10,959 nucleotides of DNA from Winogradskyella sp. Lineage in GTDB: Bacteria > Bacteroidota > Bacteroidia > Flavobacteriales > Flavobacteriaceae. Position numbers and translations under genes: made by a program. Every line of letters starts with the position of its first letter. The stretch's first letter is position 1. Location of the stretch: contig JASBSE010000096.1 in NCBI GenBank assembly GCA_030149115.1, positions 1 through 10,959 of the forward strand. The letters are read 5' to 3'. Below are positions 1 through 5,272 of this stretch, piece after piece. The notes beneath the pieces are model-generated. The model saw only the letters and a list, made by a program, of their open reading frames with translations, had not been told where the DNA came from and made no database searches.

Positions 1-80
1 GCTTCAGTTACAACTTCGTTTTCATCAACACCTAATTTGTCTACGATAATCGCTTTTACTCTTGATGCAATGTCTGACAT
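1..80 (-). CDS. acpP: Acyl carrier protein, N-terminal part (cut by window edge)
   Basis: Read on the minus strand from an ATG at 80-78, the window gives 26 complete codons beginning MSDIASRVKAIIVDKLGV, followed by a DENEV segment. This matches helix I and the following loop of bacterial acyl carrier protein, the small acidic cytosolic carrier that holds growing acyl chains on a phosphopantetheine arm during fatty-acid synthesis. The serine that carries the arm (DSL motif, near residue 36) lies outside the window, so it cannot be checked. The gene is divergent from purN across 183 bases. In many Bacteroidetes acpP is followed by fabF and rnc; that part would lie to the left of this window. 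Identification rests on a short but very characteristic N-terminus. Confidence 0.9.
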   Translation of the reverse strand, partial: MSDIASRVKAIIVDKLGVDENEVVTE

Positions 81-111
81 AATCTTTTAATTTTAAGTTT
101 TAATTAGACCG

Positions 112-119
112 CAAAAATA
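112..119 (-). promoter_or_regulatory. Probable Bacteroidetes -7 box for acpP
   Basis: On the minus strand this reads TATTTTTG, a match to the Bacteroidetes -7 consensus TAnnTTTG, 31 bases upstream of the acpP start. I do not see a clear TTTG -33 element at the expected 19-base spacing, so this is moderate evidence only. Confidence 0.45.
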
Positions 120-263
120 AAAAACTTTATTTTAAAAATCACCTTTACCGATAAAATGTGCATATCAATGCTAAAAATTCGGTATAAGAATTTAAGTTTT
201 GCGCCTAATTGTTAATTATTATTCTTTTTTTTGTTTCTGAATAATAACCCAATATAACTGTAA

Positions 264-827
264 ATGAAGCGTATTGTAATTTTTGCGTCCGGTAGCGGAT
301 CTAATGCTGAAAATTTAATTAAGTTTTTTCAAAACAGCGATAATGCGTCTGTTATTCAGGTACTGACTAACAATCCTCATGCCAAAGTTATAGACCGCTG
401 TAAGAGACTAAATATTAGCGCTTTGTCATTTAACAGAACAGCATTCAGCAAGTCTGAAGATGTTTTAAATATTTTAAAATCATCACAACCAGATTTAATT
501 GTGCTTGCAGGTTTTCTCTGGAAATTTCCTGAATTTATTCTCAAGGAATTTGAAAACAAAGTCATAAATATTCATCCTGCTTTGCTTCCAAAATATGGTG
601 GAAAAGGCATGTATGGTATGCACGTACACAATGCTATTGTAGAAAATAAAGAAACTGAAACTGGCATAACGATTCATTATGTAAATGAAAATTATGACGA
701 AGGAGCGATTATTTTTCAAGCAAAATGTGAAGTAAAAGCGTTAGATACAGCTGATGATGTTGCTGCTAAAATCCATGAATTGGAAATGGAGCATTTTCCA
801 AAGGTGGTGGATAGGTTATTAAAATGA
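264..827 (+). CDS. purN: Phosphoribosylglycinamide formyltransferase (GAR transformylase)
   Basis: This 187-residue cytosolic enzyme transfers the formyl group of 10-formyltetrahydrofolate to glycinamide ribonucleotide, the third step of purine synthesis. The length is normal for bacterial PurN. The phosphate-binding start is FASGSGSN (residues 7-14). The catalytic triad is present: Asn102 and His104 in INIHPALLPKY, and Asp145 in YDEGAIIFQ. The GGKGMYG loop (112-118) is the usual folate/GAR site. The ATG at 264 places the first beta strand directly at the N-terminus, as in the family. It is the first gene of a likely operon: the next gene starts 7 bases after its stop. It faces away from acpP. 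I see no convincing TAnnTTTG promoter upstream; the T-run at 224-233 is only a weak resemblance. Confidence 0.95.
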   Translation: MKRIVIFASGSGSNAENLIKFFQNSDNASVIQVLTNNPHAKVIDRCKRLNISALSFNRTAFSKSEDVLNILKSSQPDLIVLAGFLWKFPEFILKEFENKVINIHPALLPKYGGKGMYGMHVHNAIVENKETETGITIHYVNENYDEGAIIFQAKCEVKALDTADDVAAKIHELEMEHFPKVVDRLLK

Positions 828-834
828 TTTAGTA

Positions 835-1146
835 ATGTATTCTAAAAATATAAAAGGTAAGTTTAATGTTATTGAAAGCTTTGCTATTAGATCAAAAAGC
901 GAATTTTACCTAATAGGAAGTCTTATTGAGGGGGAAATTCAAAAAGAATGGTTTGTGAATGTTGTTTTGAATGGCTCTCTATCTTTGACTTTGAGGATCT
1001 TTAATATTGATGAAATAGAAATTTCTGGAGAAGAAGAAAAATATAAACTTTTGTCTATTTCTGGAGATAATGAAACTTTAGATATATTACTTGGTCTTAA
1101 CATTGGCAATGAAGATCTTAATATAACATTGGAAGGAAGTGATTAA
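835..1146 (+). CDS. Small acidic protein, possible EF-Tu domain 2-like barrel
   Basis: This 103-residue protein is not one I can name. It has no signal peptide, no membrane segment and no cysteines, and it is acidic, with many alternating hydrophobic stretches that suggest an all-beta fold. The order of motifs (FYLIGSLIEGEI near 25-36, then a VNVVLNG strand, then LRIFNIDEIEI, then a late GDNETLDILLGLNIG) resembles domain 2 of translation GTPases. In those, a GxVxxGxI strand is followed by a GDNVGLLLRGI-type strand. That likeness is my inference; no GTPase domain is attached. It begins 7 bases after purN and ends 28 bases before rnhA, so it is probably co-transcribed with both. It could equally be an unrelated small barrel protein. 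That it is a real gene is fairly sure, given its tight spacing and normal codon use. Confidence 0.7.
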   Translation: MYSKNIKGKFNVIESFAIRSKSEFYLIGSLIEGEIQKEWFVNVVLNGSLSLTLRIFNIDEIEISGEEEKYKLLSISGDNETLDILLGLNIGNEDLNITLEGSD

Positions 1147-1150
1147 TAAG

Positions 1151-1170
1151 ATTCCTGCCTTCACAGGAAT
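1151..1170. repeat. Short REP-like palindrome in the intergenic gap
   Basis: A perfect inverted repeat: ATTCCTG (1151-1157), a 6-base loop CCTTCA, then CAGGAAT (1164-1170). It sits in the 28-base gap between the 103-residue unknown and rnhA. The form (ATTCCTGCCTTC-CAGGAAT) resembles the short dispersed palindromes with a CCTGCnTnCnCAGG core that occur in many copies in various bacterial genomes. There is no T-run after it, so it is not an intrinsic terminator. It may shape mRNA processing or hinder the rnhA start 4 bases downstream. Confidence 0.6.
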
Positions 1171-1174
1171 AAAC

Positions 1175-1816
1175 ATGAGTAAAAAGAAAAAGAAATACTA
1201 CACCGTTTGGAAAGGCCACAAAACCGGAGTCTTTGAGTCTTGGGATGACTGTAAAGCTCAAATCAAAGATTTCAAAGGTGCTCAGTATAAATCGTTTTCA
1301 ACTTTTGAAGCCGCAAAAAAAGCATACAAAAATGACTCTAAAGATTACATTGGTAAATCAAAAAGTTTTAAAAGCGAGCTGTCTGACGAACAACTCAAAA
1401 AAATAGGGCAACCCAATTATAATTCAATTTCAGTAGATGCTGCATCTTCTGGTAATCCTGGCAAAATGGAATATAGAGGAGTTGATACCAAAACCAAAAA
1501 GCAACTCTTTATACAAGGGCCTTTTGAAGAAGGCACAAACAATATTGGAGAATTTCTAGCCATTGTTCACGGATTGGCATTTTTAAAACAGCACAACAGC
1601 GACCGCATTATTTATACCGACTCTAAAACCGCAATGAGTTGGGTAAGAAAAAAAATGTGCAATTCTAAATTAGAACGCAACGCCAAAAACAAACCTGTTT
1701 TTGATTTGGTAGACAGAGCTGTAAAGTGGTTAAAAGAAAATGATTATTCTACCACTATTGTTAAATGGGAAACCAAAGCTTGGGGAGAAATTCCAGCGGA
1801 TTTTGGAAGAAAATAA
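1175..1816 (+). CDS. rnhA: Ribonuclease HI with N-terminal hybrid-binding domain
   Basis: This enzyme cuts the RNA strand of RNA-DNA hybrids, which clears primers, R-loops and misplaced ribonucleotides. Starting at ATG 1175 it has 213 residues. Residues 8-51 (YYTVWKGHKTGVF through the FSTFEAAKKAY end) are the caulimovirus viroplasmin/RNase H1 hybrid-binding domain, common in eukaryotic RNase H1 and in many Bacteroidetes. Residues 84-210 form the RNase H fold. The four metal-binding acidic residues are visible: Asp88 (SVDAASSGNPG), Glu126 (NNIGEFLAI), Asp149 (IYTDSKTA) and Asp209 (PADFG, only four residues from the end). A GTG at 1139 in the same frame is open, but it overlaps the previous gene and would translate the palindrome, so I reject it. 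The gene is probably read together with purN. Confidence 0.93.
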   Translation: MSKKKKKYYTVWKGHKTGVFESWDDCKAQIKDFKGAQYKSFSTFEAAKKAYKNDSKDYIGKSKSFKSELSDEQLKKIGQPNYNSISVDAASSGNPGKMEYRGVDTKTKKQLFIQGPFEEGTNNIGEFLAIVHGLAFLKQHNSDRIIYTDSKTAMSWVRKKMCNSKLERNAKNKPVFDLVDRAVKWLKENDYSTTIVKWETKAWGEIPADFGRK

Positions 1817-1841
1817 TTTAATTTAGATGATGCCATGTATG

Positions 1842-1872
1842 TTTCATCAGCAATATATTTTATGTACTTTTG
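1842..1872 (+). promoter_or_regulatory. Probable promoter of the PfkB-family kinase gene
   Basis: The -7 box TACTTTTG (1865-1872) matches TAnnTTTG exactly. TTTC at 1842-1845 sits 19 bases upstream where TTTG is expected, a one-base deviation. Transcription would begin about 1877-1880, giving a leader of roughly 16-19 bases before the ATG at 1896. Confidence 0.6.
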
Positions 1873-1895
1873 CACCTTAATTCAAACTTACTTTA

Positions 1896-2822
1896 ATGGG
1901 TAAATTAGTAATTGTTGGTACAGTAGCTTTTGATGCTATTGAAACACCTTTTGGTAAAACCGATAAAATCCTTGGAGGAGCTGGCACATTTATAGGCCTT
2001 GCTGCTTCAAATTTTAATGTAGATTCTGCTGTAGTTTCGGTAGTTGGTGGAGATTTTCCACAAGAGTATTTAGACCTTATGTCTAATAAAAATATTGATG
2101 TATCTGGTGTGGAAATTGTAAAAGACGGTAAAACTTTCTTTTGGAGTGGAAGGTACCATAACGACATGAACTCTCGAGACACTCTAGCAACAGAGCTTAA
2201 TGTTTTAGCAGATTTTGAACCTGTAGTCCCTGACAATTATAAAGATGCAGAGGTAGTAATGTTGGGGAATTTGCACCCATTAACTCAAATGAGTGTCCTA
2301 AATCAAATGACAACTAAACCAAAAATGGTAATCTTAGATACTATGAATTTTTGGATGGATTGTGCATTAGAGGATTTACACAACGCCATTAAACATATCG
2401 ATGTAATTACCATTAATGATGAAGAGGCTAGACAATTGACAGGAGAATACTCTTTAGTTGTTGCTGCAAGAAAAATTCATGAAATGGGACCAAAGTATGT
2501 AGTTATTAAGAAAGGGGAGCACGGAGCATTATTATTTCATAATGACAGTGTGTTCTTTGCACCAGCATTACCATTAGAAGAGGTCTTTGACCCTACTGGT
2601 GCTGGTGATACATTTGCTGGAGGTTTTGCAGGTTATTTAGCAAAAACAGGAGATTATTCTTTTGAAAACTTAAAAACAGCTGTAATATACGGTTCTACTT
2701 TAGCCTCGTTTTGTGTTGAAAAGTTTGGAACAGAACGTATGGAAAATTTAAAAATAGAAGAAGTGCATAAACGCTTAGAGCAATTTAAGAGTCTAACACA
2801 ATTTGATATAGAACTAACTTAA
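1896..2822 (+). CDS. PfkB (ribokinase) family sugar or nucleoside kinase
   Basis: This 308-residue cytosolic protein belongs to the ribokinase/PfkB fold, whose members use ATP to phosphorylate sugars or nucleosides. The N-terminal signature GGAGTFIGLAASNF (residues 28-41) is the substrate-side motif. The C-terminal signature DPTGAGDTFAGGF starts at Asp232 and includes the anion-hole GAGD with the catalytic base Asp238. A conserved NDEEARQLTG segment and VVIKKGEHGALL strand precede the ATP site. Length is normal for the family. The substrate cannot be read from the sequence. The next gene is a PurF-type amidophosphoribosyltransferase, which hints at ribose or purine nucleoside metabolism, but a strong terminator lies between the two. 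It has its own promoter and is set apart from rnhA by 79 bases. Confidence 0.9.
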   Translation: MGKLVIVGTVAFDAIETPFGKTDKILGGAGTFIGLAASNFNVDSAVVSVVGGDFPQEYLDLMSNKNIDVSGVEIVKDGKTFFWSGRYHNDMNSRDTLATELNVLADFEPVVPDNYKDAEVVMLGNLHPLTQMSVLNQMTTKPKMVILDTMNFWMDCALEDLHNAIKHIDVITINDEEARQLTGEYSLVVAARKIHEMGPKYVVIKKGEHGALLFHNDSVFFAPALPLEEVFDPTGAGDTFAGGFAGYLAKTGDYSFENLKTAVIYGSTLASFCVEKFGTERMENLKIEEVHKRLEQFKSLTQFDIELT

Positions 2823-2828
2823 AAAACC

Positions 2829-2858
2829 AACGCGCTCAAATTTTTAGCGCGTTTTTTT
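2829..2858 (+). terminator. Intrinsic terminator after the PfkB-family kinase
   Basis: A perfect 8-bp stem AACGCGCT / AGCGCGTT (2829-2836 and 2846-2853) with a 9-base loop, followed by a T-run to 2858. It begins 6 bases after the kinase stop and ends 10 bases before the next ATG. Confidence 0.9.
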
Positions 2859-2868
2859 ATTACATAAC

Positions 2869-4767
2869 ATGAGTGATGCTTTAAAACACGAGTGCGGTAT
2901 TGCACTAATAAGACTTTTAAAACCATTAGAATATTACAAAGAAAAATATGGTAGTGCGTTTTATGGTGTAAACAAAATGTATTTGATGATGGAAAAACAG
3001 CACAATCGAGGACAAGATGGTGCCGGTTTTGCCAGTATAAAATTAGATACTCATCCTGGTGAGCGTTATATTAGTAGAGTAAGATCTATTGCTCAGCAAC
3101 CTATACAAGACATTTTTGCTCAAATTAATCAACGCATTAATGCAGAGCTTACAAAGCATCCTGAATATCAAGATGATGTCGACCTTCAAAAAAGATATAT
3201 TCCATATGTAGGTGAACTTTTGCTCGGACATGTTCGTTATGGTACTTTCGGAAAGAACAGTGTAGAAAGTGTTCACCCTTTTTTAAGACAAAACAATTGG
3301 ATGCACAGAAATCTTATTGTCGCAGGTAACTTTAATATGACTAATGTTAATGAGCTCTTTGATAATTTAGTTGATATTGGTCAACATCCTAAAGAAAAAG
3401 CCGATACTATTACCGTTATGGAAAAAATAGGTCACTTTTTGGATGATGCTGTTAGTAAGATTTATAAGGACTTAAAAAAGGAAGGTTATAACAAAAGAGA
3501 GTGTTCACCACTAATTGCAGAACGATTAAAAGTTGGAAAAATTCTTAAACGTGCTGCAAAAAATTGGGATGGTGGCTATGCTATGGCTGGTTTATTAGGC
3601 CATGGAGATTCCTTTGTACTTAGAGATCCTGCAGGAATTCGTCCTGCTTACTACTATAAAGACGATGAAGTTGTTGTTGTTGCATCAGAAAGACCTGTAA
3701 TACAAACTGTATTTAACGTACCTTTTGAAGATGTCATAGAGTTAGATCCTGGACACGCTATAATTACTAAAAAATCTGGCGAAACCCAAATCAAGAAAAT
3801 TCTAGAACCACTAGAGCGAAAAGCTTGTTCATTTGAGCGTATCTATTTTTCGAGAGGAAGTGATGCTGAAATTTATGAAGAGCGAAAAGAACTAGGAAGA
3901 CTATTAATGCCAAAAGTTCTTGAAGCTATTGATAGCGATACCAAAAATACTGTATTCTCCTTTATACCTAACACAGCAGAAACATCCTTTTTTGGAATGA
4001 TAGATACGGTAGAAGAACATCTAAATCATAAAAAAACCCAAGCTATTCTAAATGGTCAAAGAGAACTATCTTCAGAAAAAGTTGAAGAAATTCTTTCAGA
4101 GAGACCACGAATTGAAAAGATTGCTATTAAAGATGTTAAGCTAAGAACTTTTATTACTGAGGATAGCAGTAGAGATGATTTGGTAGCACACGTATACGAT
4201 GTAACTTACGGTGTTATAAAGCCAACAGATAACCTTGTTATTATAGACGACAGTATAGTAAGAGGTACTACCTTAAAGAAGAGTATCATTAAAATGATGG
4301 ATAGGTTAAATCCTAAAAAAATCATTGTAGTATCCTCTGCTCCTCAGATACGTTATCCTGATTGTTATGGTATTGACATGGCTAATCTTGAAGGCTTAGT
4401 TGCTTTTAGAGCTGCTTTAGAATTATTGAAAGACAACAATCAATACCACATCGTTGAGGAAGTCTATCAAAAATGTTTAAAGCAAGTTCATTTTAAAGAT
4501 AAAAATGTGGTTAACTATGTTAAAGAGATTTACAGCAATTTTACTGATGAACAAATCTCTGATAAGATTTCTGAGCTATTAAGTGACGAATCTGTTAACG
4601 CAGAAGTAAAAATCATTTTCCAATCTGTTGAAAACCTTCATAAAGCCTGTCCTAAAAACTTAGGCGATTGGTATTTTACTGGTGACTATCCAACAAATGG
4701 AGGTAACAGAGTGGTTAATAGAGCCTTTATAAATTTCTATGAGGGTAATAAAGAGCGTGCTTACTAA
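2869..4767 (+). CDS. PurF-type amidophosphoribosyltransferase, long divergent form
   Basis: The family joins glutamine-derived ammonia to PRPP to make phosphoribosylamine, the first committed step of purine synthesis. Residues about 9-330 are a class II glutamine amidotransferase domain: nucleophile Cys9 in HECGIAL, QHNRGQDGAGF near residue 44, and GHVRYGT (120-126). The PRTase domain carries KLRTFI (flexible-loop region) and the PRPP loop VIIDDSIVRGTT (457-468), followed by IRYPDCYGIDM. At 632 residues it is well over the roughly 470-510 of ordinary PurF. The excess lies in inserts and a C-terminal extension that ends in GDWYFTGDYPTNGG and VVNRAFINFYEG. In the oxyanion-hole motif, usually HNGN, it reads GNFN (Asn154-Phe155). 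Eight residues precede Cys9 and would have to be removed, as PurF propeptides are. I leave the symbol blank because a separate canonical purF may exist elsewhere. Confidence 0.85.
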   Translation: MSDALKHECGIALIRLLKPLEYYKEKYGSAFYGVNKMYLMMEKQHNRGQDGAGFASIKLDTHPGERYISRVRSIAQQPIQDIFAQINQRINAELTKHPEYQDDVDLQKRYIPYVGELLLGHVRYGTFGKNSVESVHPFLRQNNWMHRNLIVAGNFNMTNVNELFDNLVDIGQHPKEKADTITVMEKIGHFLDDAVSKIYKDLKKEGYNKRECSPLIAERLKVGKILKRAAKNWDGGYAMAGLLGHGDSFVLRDPAGIRPAYYYKDDEVVVVASERPVIQTVFNVPFEDVIELDPGHAIITKKSGETQIKKILEPLERKACSFERIYFSRGSDAEIYEERKELGRLLMPKVLEAIDSDTKNTVFSFIPNTAETSFFGMIDTVEEHLNHKKTQAILNGQRELSSEKVEEILSERPRIEKIAIKDVKLRTFITEDSSRDDLVAHVYDVTYGVIKPTDNLVIIDDSIVRGTTLKKSIIKMMDRLNPKKIIVVSSAPQIRYPDCYGIDMANLEGLVAFRAALELLKDNNQYHIVEEVYQKCLKQVHFKDKNVVNYVKEIYSNFTDEQISDKISELLSDESVNAEVKIIFQSVENLHKACPKNLGDWYFTGDYPTNGGNRVVNRAFINFYEGNKERAY

Positions 4768-4789
4768 TTGCCACGTTTCTAAGCTTTTA

Positions 4790-4801
4790 ATCCGAAAAAT
4801 T
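4790..4801 (+). repeat. Shared 12-base element upstream of RNA unit 1
   Basis: The 12-mer ATCCGAAAAATT occurs here and again at 5066-5077, each time upstream of one of the 74-base units. Here it lies 86 bases before the unit; at the second copy the distance is 45. A CCACG pentamer also precedes each copy (4771-4775 and 5037-5041). It may be a leftover of the duplication or a regulatory site. Confidence 0.55.
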
Positions 4802-4875
4802 ATGTATTTTATCGATGAAAAATGCTTTTCGTCTAATATTTACATCTATTTTAACAAATTAAAATTACATTGGTA

Positions 4876-4949
4876 TCACCATAACATAAGTAGGTTAAGT
4901 TCATGGTAGATTTGGGGCAAAAAAAGGTGAACAGTGTTCACCTTTTTTT
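4876..4949 (+). ncRNA. Candidate small RNA, unit 1 of a duplicated pair
   Basis: The first of two 74-base units. The first 48 bases equal those of unit 2 except at one position (C4902 here, T there) if the extra A is left aside. It can fold into two hairpins. The first has ACCATAAC (4878-4885) pairing with GTT-ATGGT (4899-4907) around a single bulged C4902, with a 13-base loop. The second is GGTGAAC (4926-4932), loop AGT, GTTCACC (4936-4942), framed by seven A and seven T: a textbook intrinsic terminator. The linker AGATTTGGGGC is fully conserved. A weak -7 box TACATTG (4866-4872) lies just before the unit. It is not peptide-coding: the A-run differs by one base between the copies and would shift any frame. 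No gene overlaps it. It may instead be the 3' untranslated end of the purF-like mRNA, which has no other visible terminator. Confidence 0.7.
4926..4949 (+). terminator. Intrinsic terminator of RNA unit 1 (and possibly of the purF-like gene)
   Basis: Perfect 7-bp stem GGTGAAC / GTTCACC with a 3-base loop and seven T. The preceding A-run (4919-4925) can extend the stem by pairing with the T-run, so it may act in both directions. Confidence 0.88.
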
Positions 4950-5065
4950 ATGGAGTTTATTAAAGTATTACTTTAACTTGTTTTACTTAAATCAATCTTC
5001 ACTTTTAACCTTAATTTTTGGCAACAACTGTAGTATCCACGCTTAGACTAATATATAGGTCGTTT

Positions 5066-5077
5066 ATCCGAAAAATT
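5066..5077 (+). repeat. Shared 12-base element upstream of RNA unit 2
   Basis: Second occurrence of ATCCGAAAAATT, ending 23 bases before the -7 box of RNA unit 2. The sequence between it and the unit differs from that in the first copy. Confidence 0.55.
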
Positions 5078-5100
5078 TAATTATTAAATTATTGTAAACT

Positions 5101-5108
5101 TATATTTG
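5101..5108 (+). promoter_or_regulatory. Probable -7 box of RNA unit 2
   Basis: TATATTTG is an exact match to TAnnTTTG and ends 2 bases before the conserved unit. Transcription would therefore start at or just inside the first bases of the repeat. No clear -33 TTTG is seen at the standard spacing. Confidence 0.5.
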
Positions 5109-5110
5109 AC

Positions 5111-5184
5111 TCACCATAACATAAGTAGGTTAAGTTTATGGTAGATTTGGGGCAAAAAAGGTGAACTCTCTGTTCACCTTTTTT
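5111..5184 (+). ncRNA. Candidate small RNA, unit 2 of a duplicated pair
   Basis: Second 74-base unit, 235 bases downstream of unit 1. Hairpin 1 is ACCATAAC (5113-5120) with GTT-ATGGT (5134-5142) around a bulged T5137. The bulge is at the same place as in unit 1, so the only substitution in the first 48 bases falls on an unpaired base. Hairpin 2 is GGTGAAC (5160-5166), loop TCTCT, GTTCACC (5172-5178), then six T. The loop differs wholly from unit 1 (AGT) while the stem is identical. A TAnnTTTG box sits directly upstream, and conservation begins at about the expected start point. The unit lies between genes that converge, so it has no downstream gene to control in cis. I do not recognise the family; whether it belongs to a described flavobacterial RNA motif cannot be judged by eye. 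Confidence 0.75.
5160..5184 (+). terminator. Intrinsic terminator of RNA unit 2
   Basis: Perfect 7-bp stem GGTGAAC / GTTCACC with loop TCTCT, followed by six T and preceded by six A. Confidence 0.88.
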
Positions 5185-5222
5185 CATTTATAATTCTCAT
5201 ACAAATTTCAATTTCATATCAT

Positions 5223-5249
5223 AAAAAAAGCCAGACTTAATAGTCTGGC
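5223..5249 (-). terminator. Intrinsic terminator of sod
   Basis: On the minus strand, GCCAGACT and AGTCTGGC form a perfect 8-bp stem with a 4-base loop ATTA (5230-5249), followed by a seven-T tract (5229-5223). It lies 23 bases beyond the sod stop and 38 bases from the end of RNA unit 2, so the two converging transcripts end back to back. Confidence 0.9.
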
Positions 5250-5272
5250 CTTTCTACTATATAACAAAAATA

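Noticed and set aside
209..233. Promoter of purN in the T-rich stretch
   Set aside because: The T-run lacks the TA of TAnnTTTG, and the nearest TTG is only 14 bases away. Too weak to annotate.
1139..1174. Upstream in-frame GTG start for RNase H, adding 12 residues
   Set aside because: It overlaps the preceding gene's last codons and translates the palindrome. The ATG at 1175 gives the normal short lysine-rich lead-in to the hybrid-binding domain.
1877..2236. Minus-strand open frame of 119 codons opposite the PfkB-family kinase
   Set aside because: It lies wholly over the kinase gene's well-supported frame and leader, with low-complexity Ser/Thr/Pro content and no recognisable motif; a shadow.
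4903..5165. Small ORFs starting at the ATGGT of each RNA unit (MVDLGQ...)
   Set aside because: The two copies differ by one A (7 versus 6), so the frames diverge after 7 codons. In unit 2 the ORF stops after 8 codons. Conservation is of structure, not of peptide.
4876..5184. CRISPR array or tandem-repeat array
   Set aside because: There are only two units, each with an internal terminator, 161 bases apart. There are no regular spacers and no cas genes.
4876..5184. Insertion sequence or MITE copies
   Set aside because: I see no terminal inverted repeats bounding the whole unit and no target-site duplications. The T-run end is a terminator. A mobile origin is not fully excluded, but nothing supports it.
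5111..5184. Riboswitch or attenuator controlling a downstream gene
   Set aside because: The next gene downstream of unit 2 (sod) lies on the opposite strand and converges, so there is no cis target.
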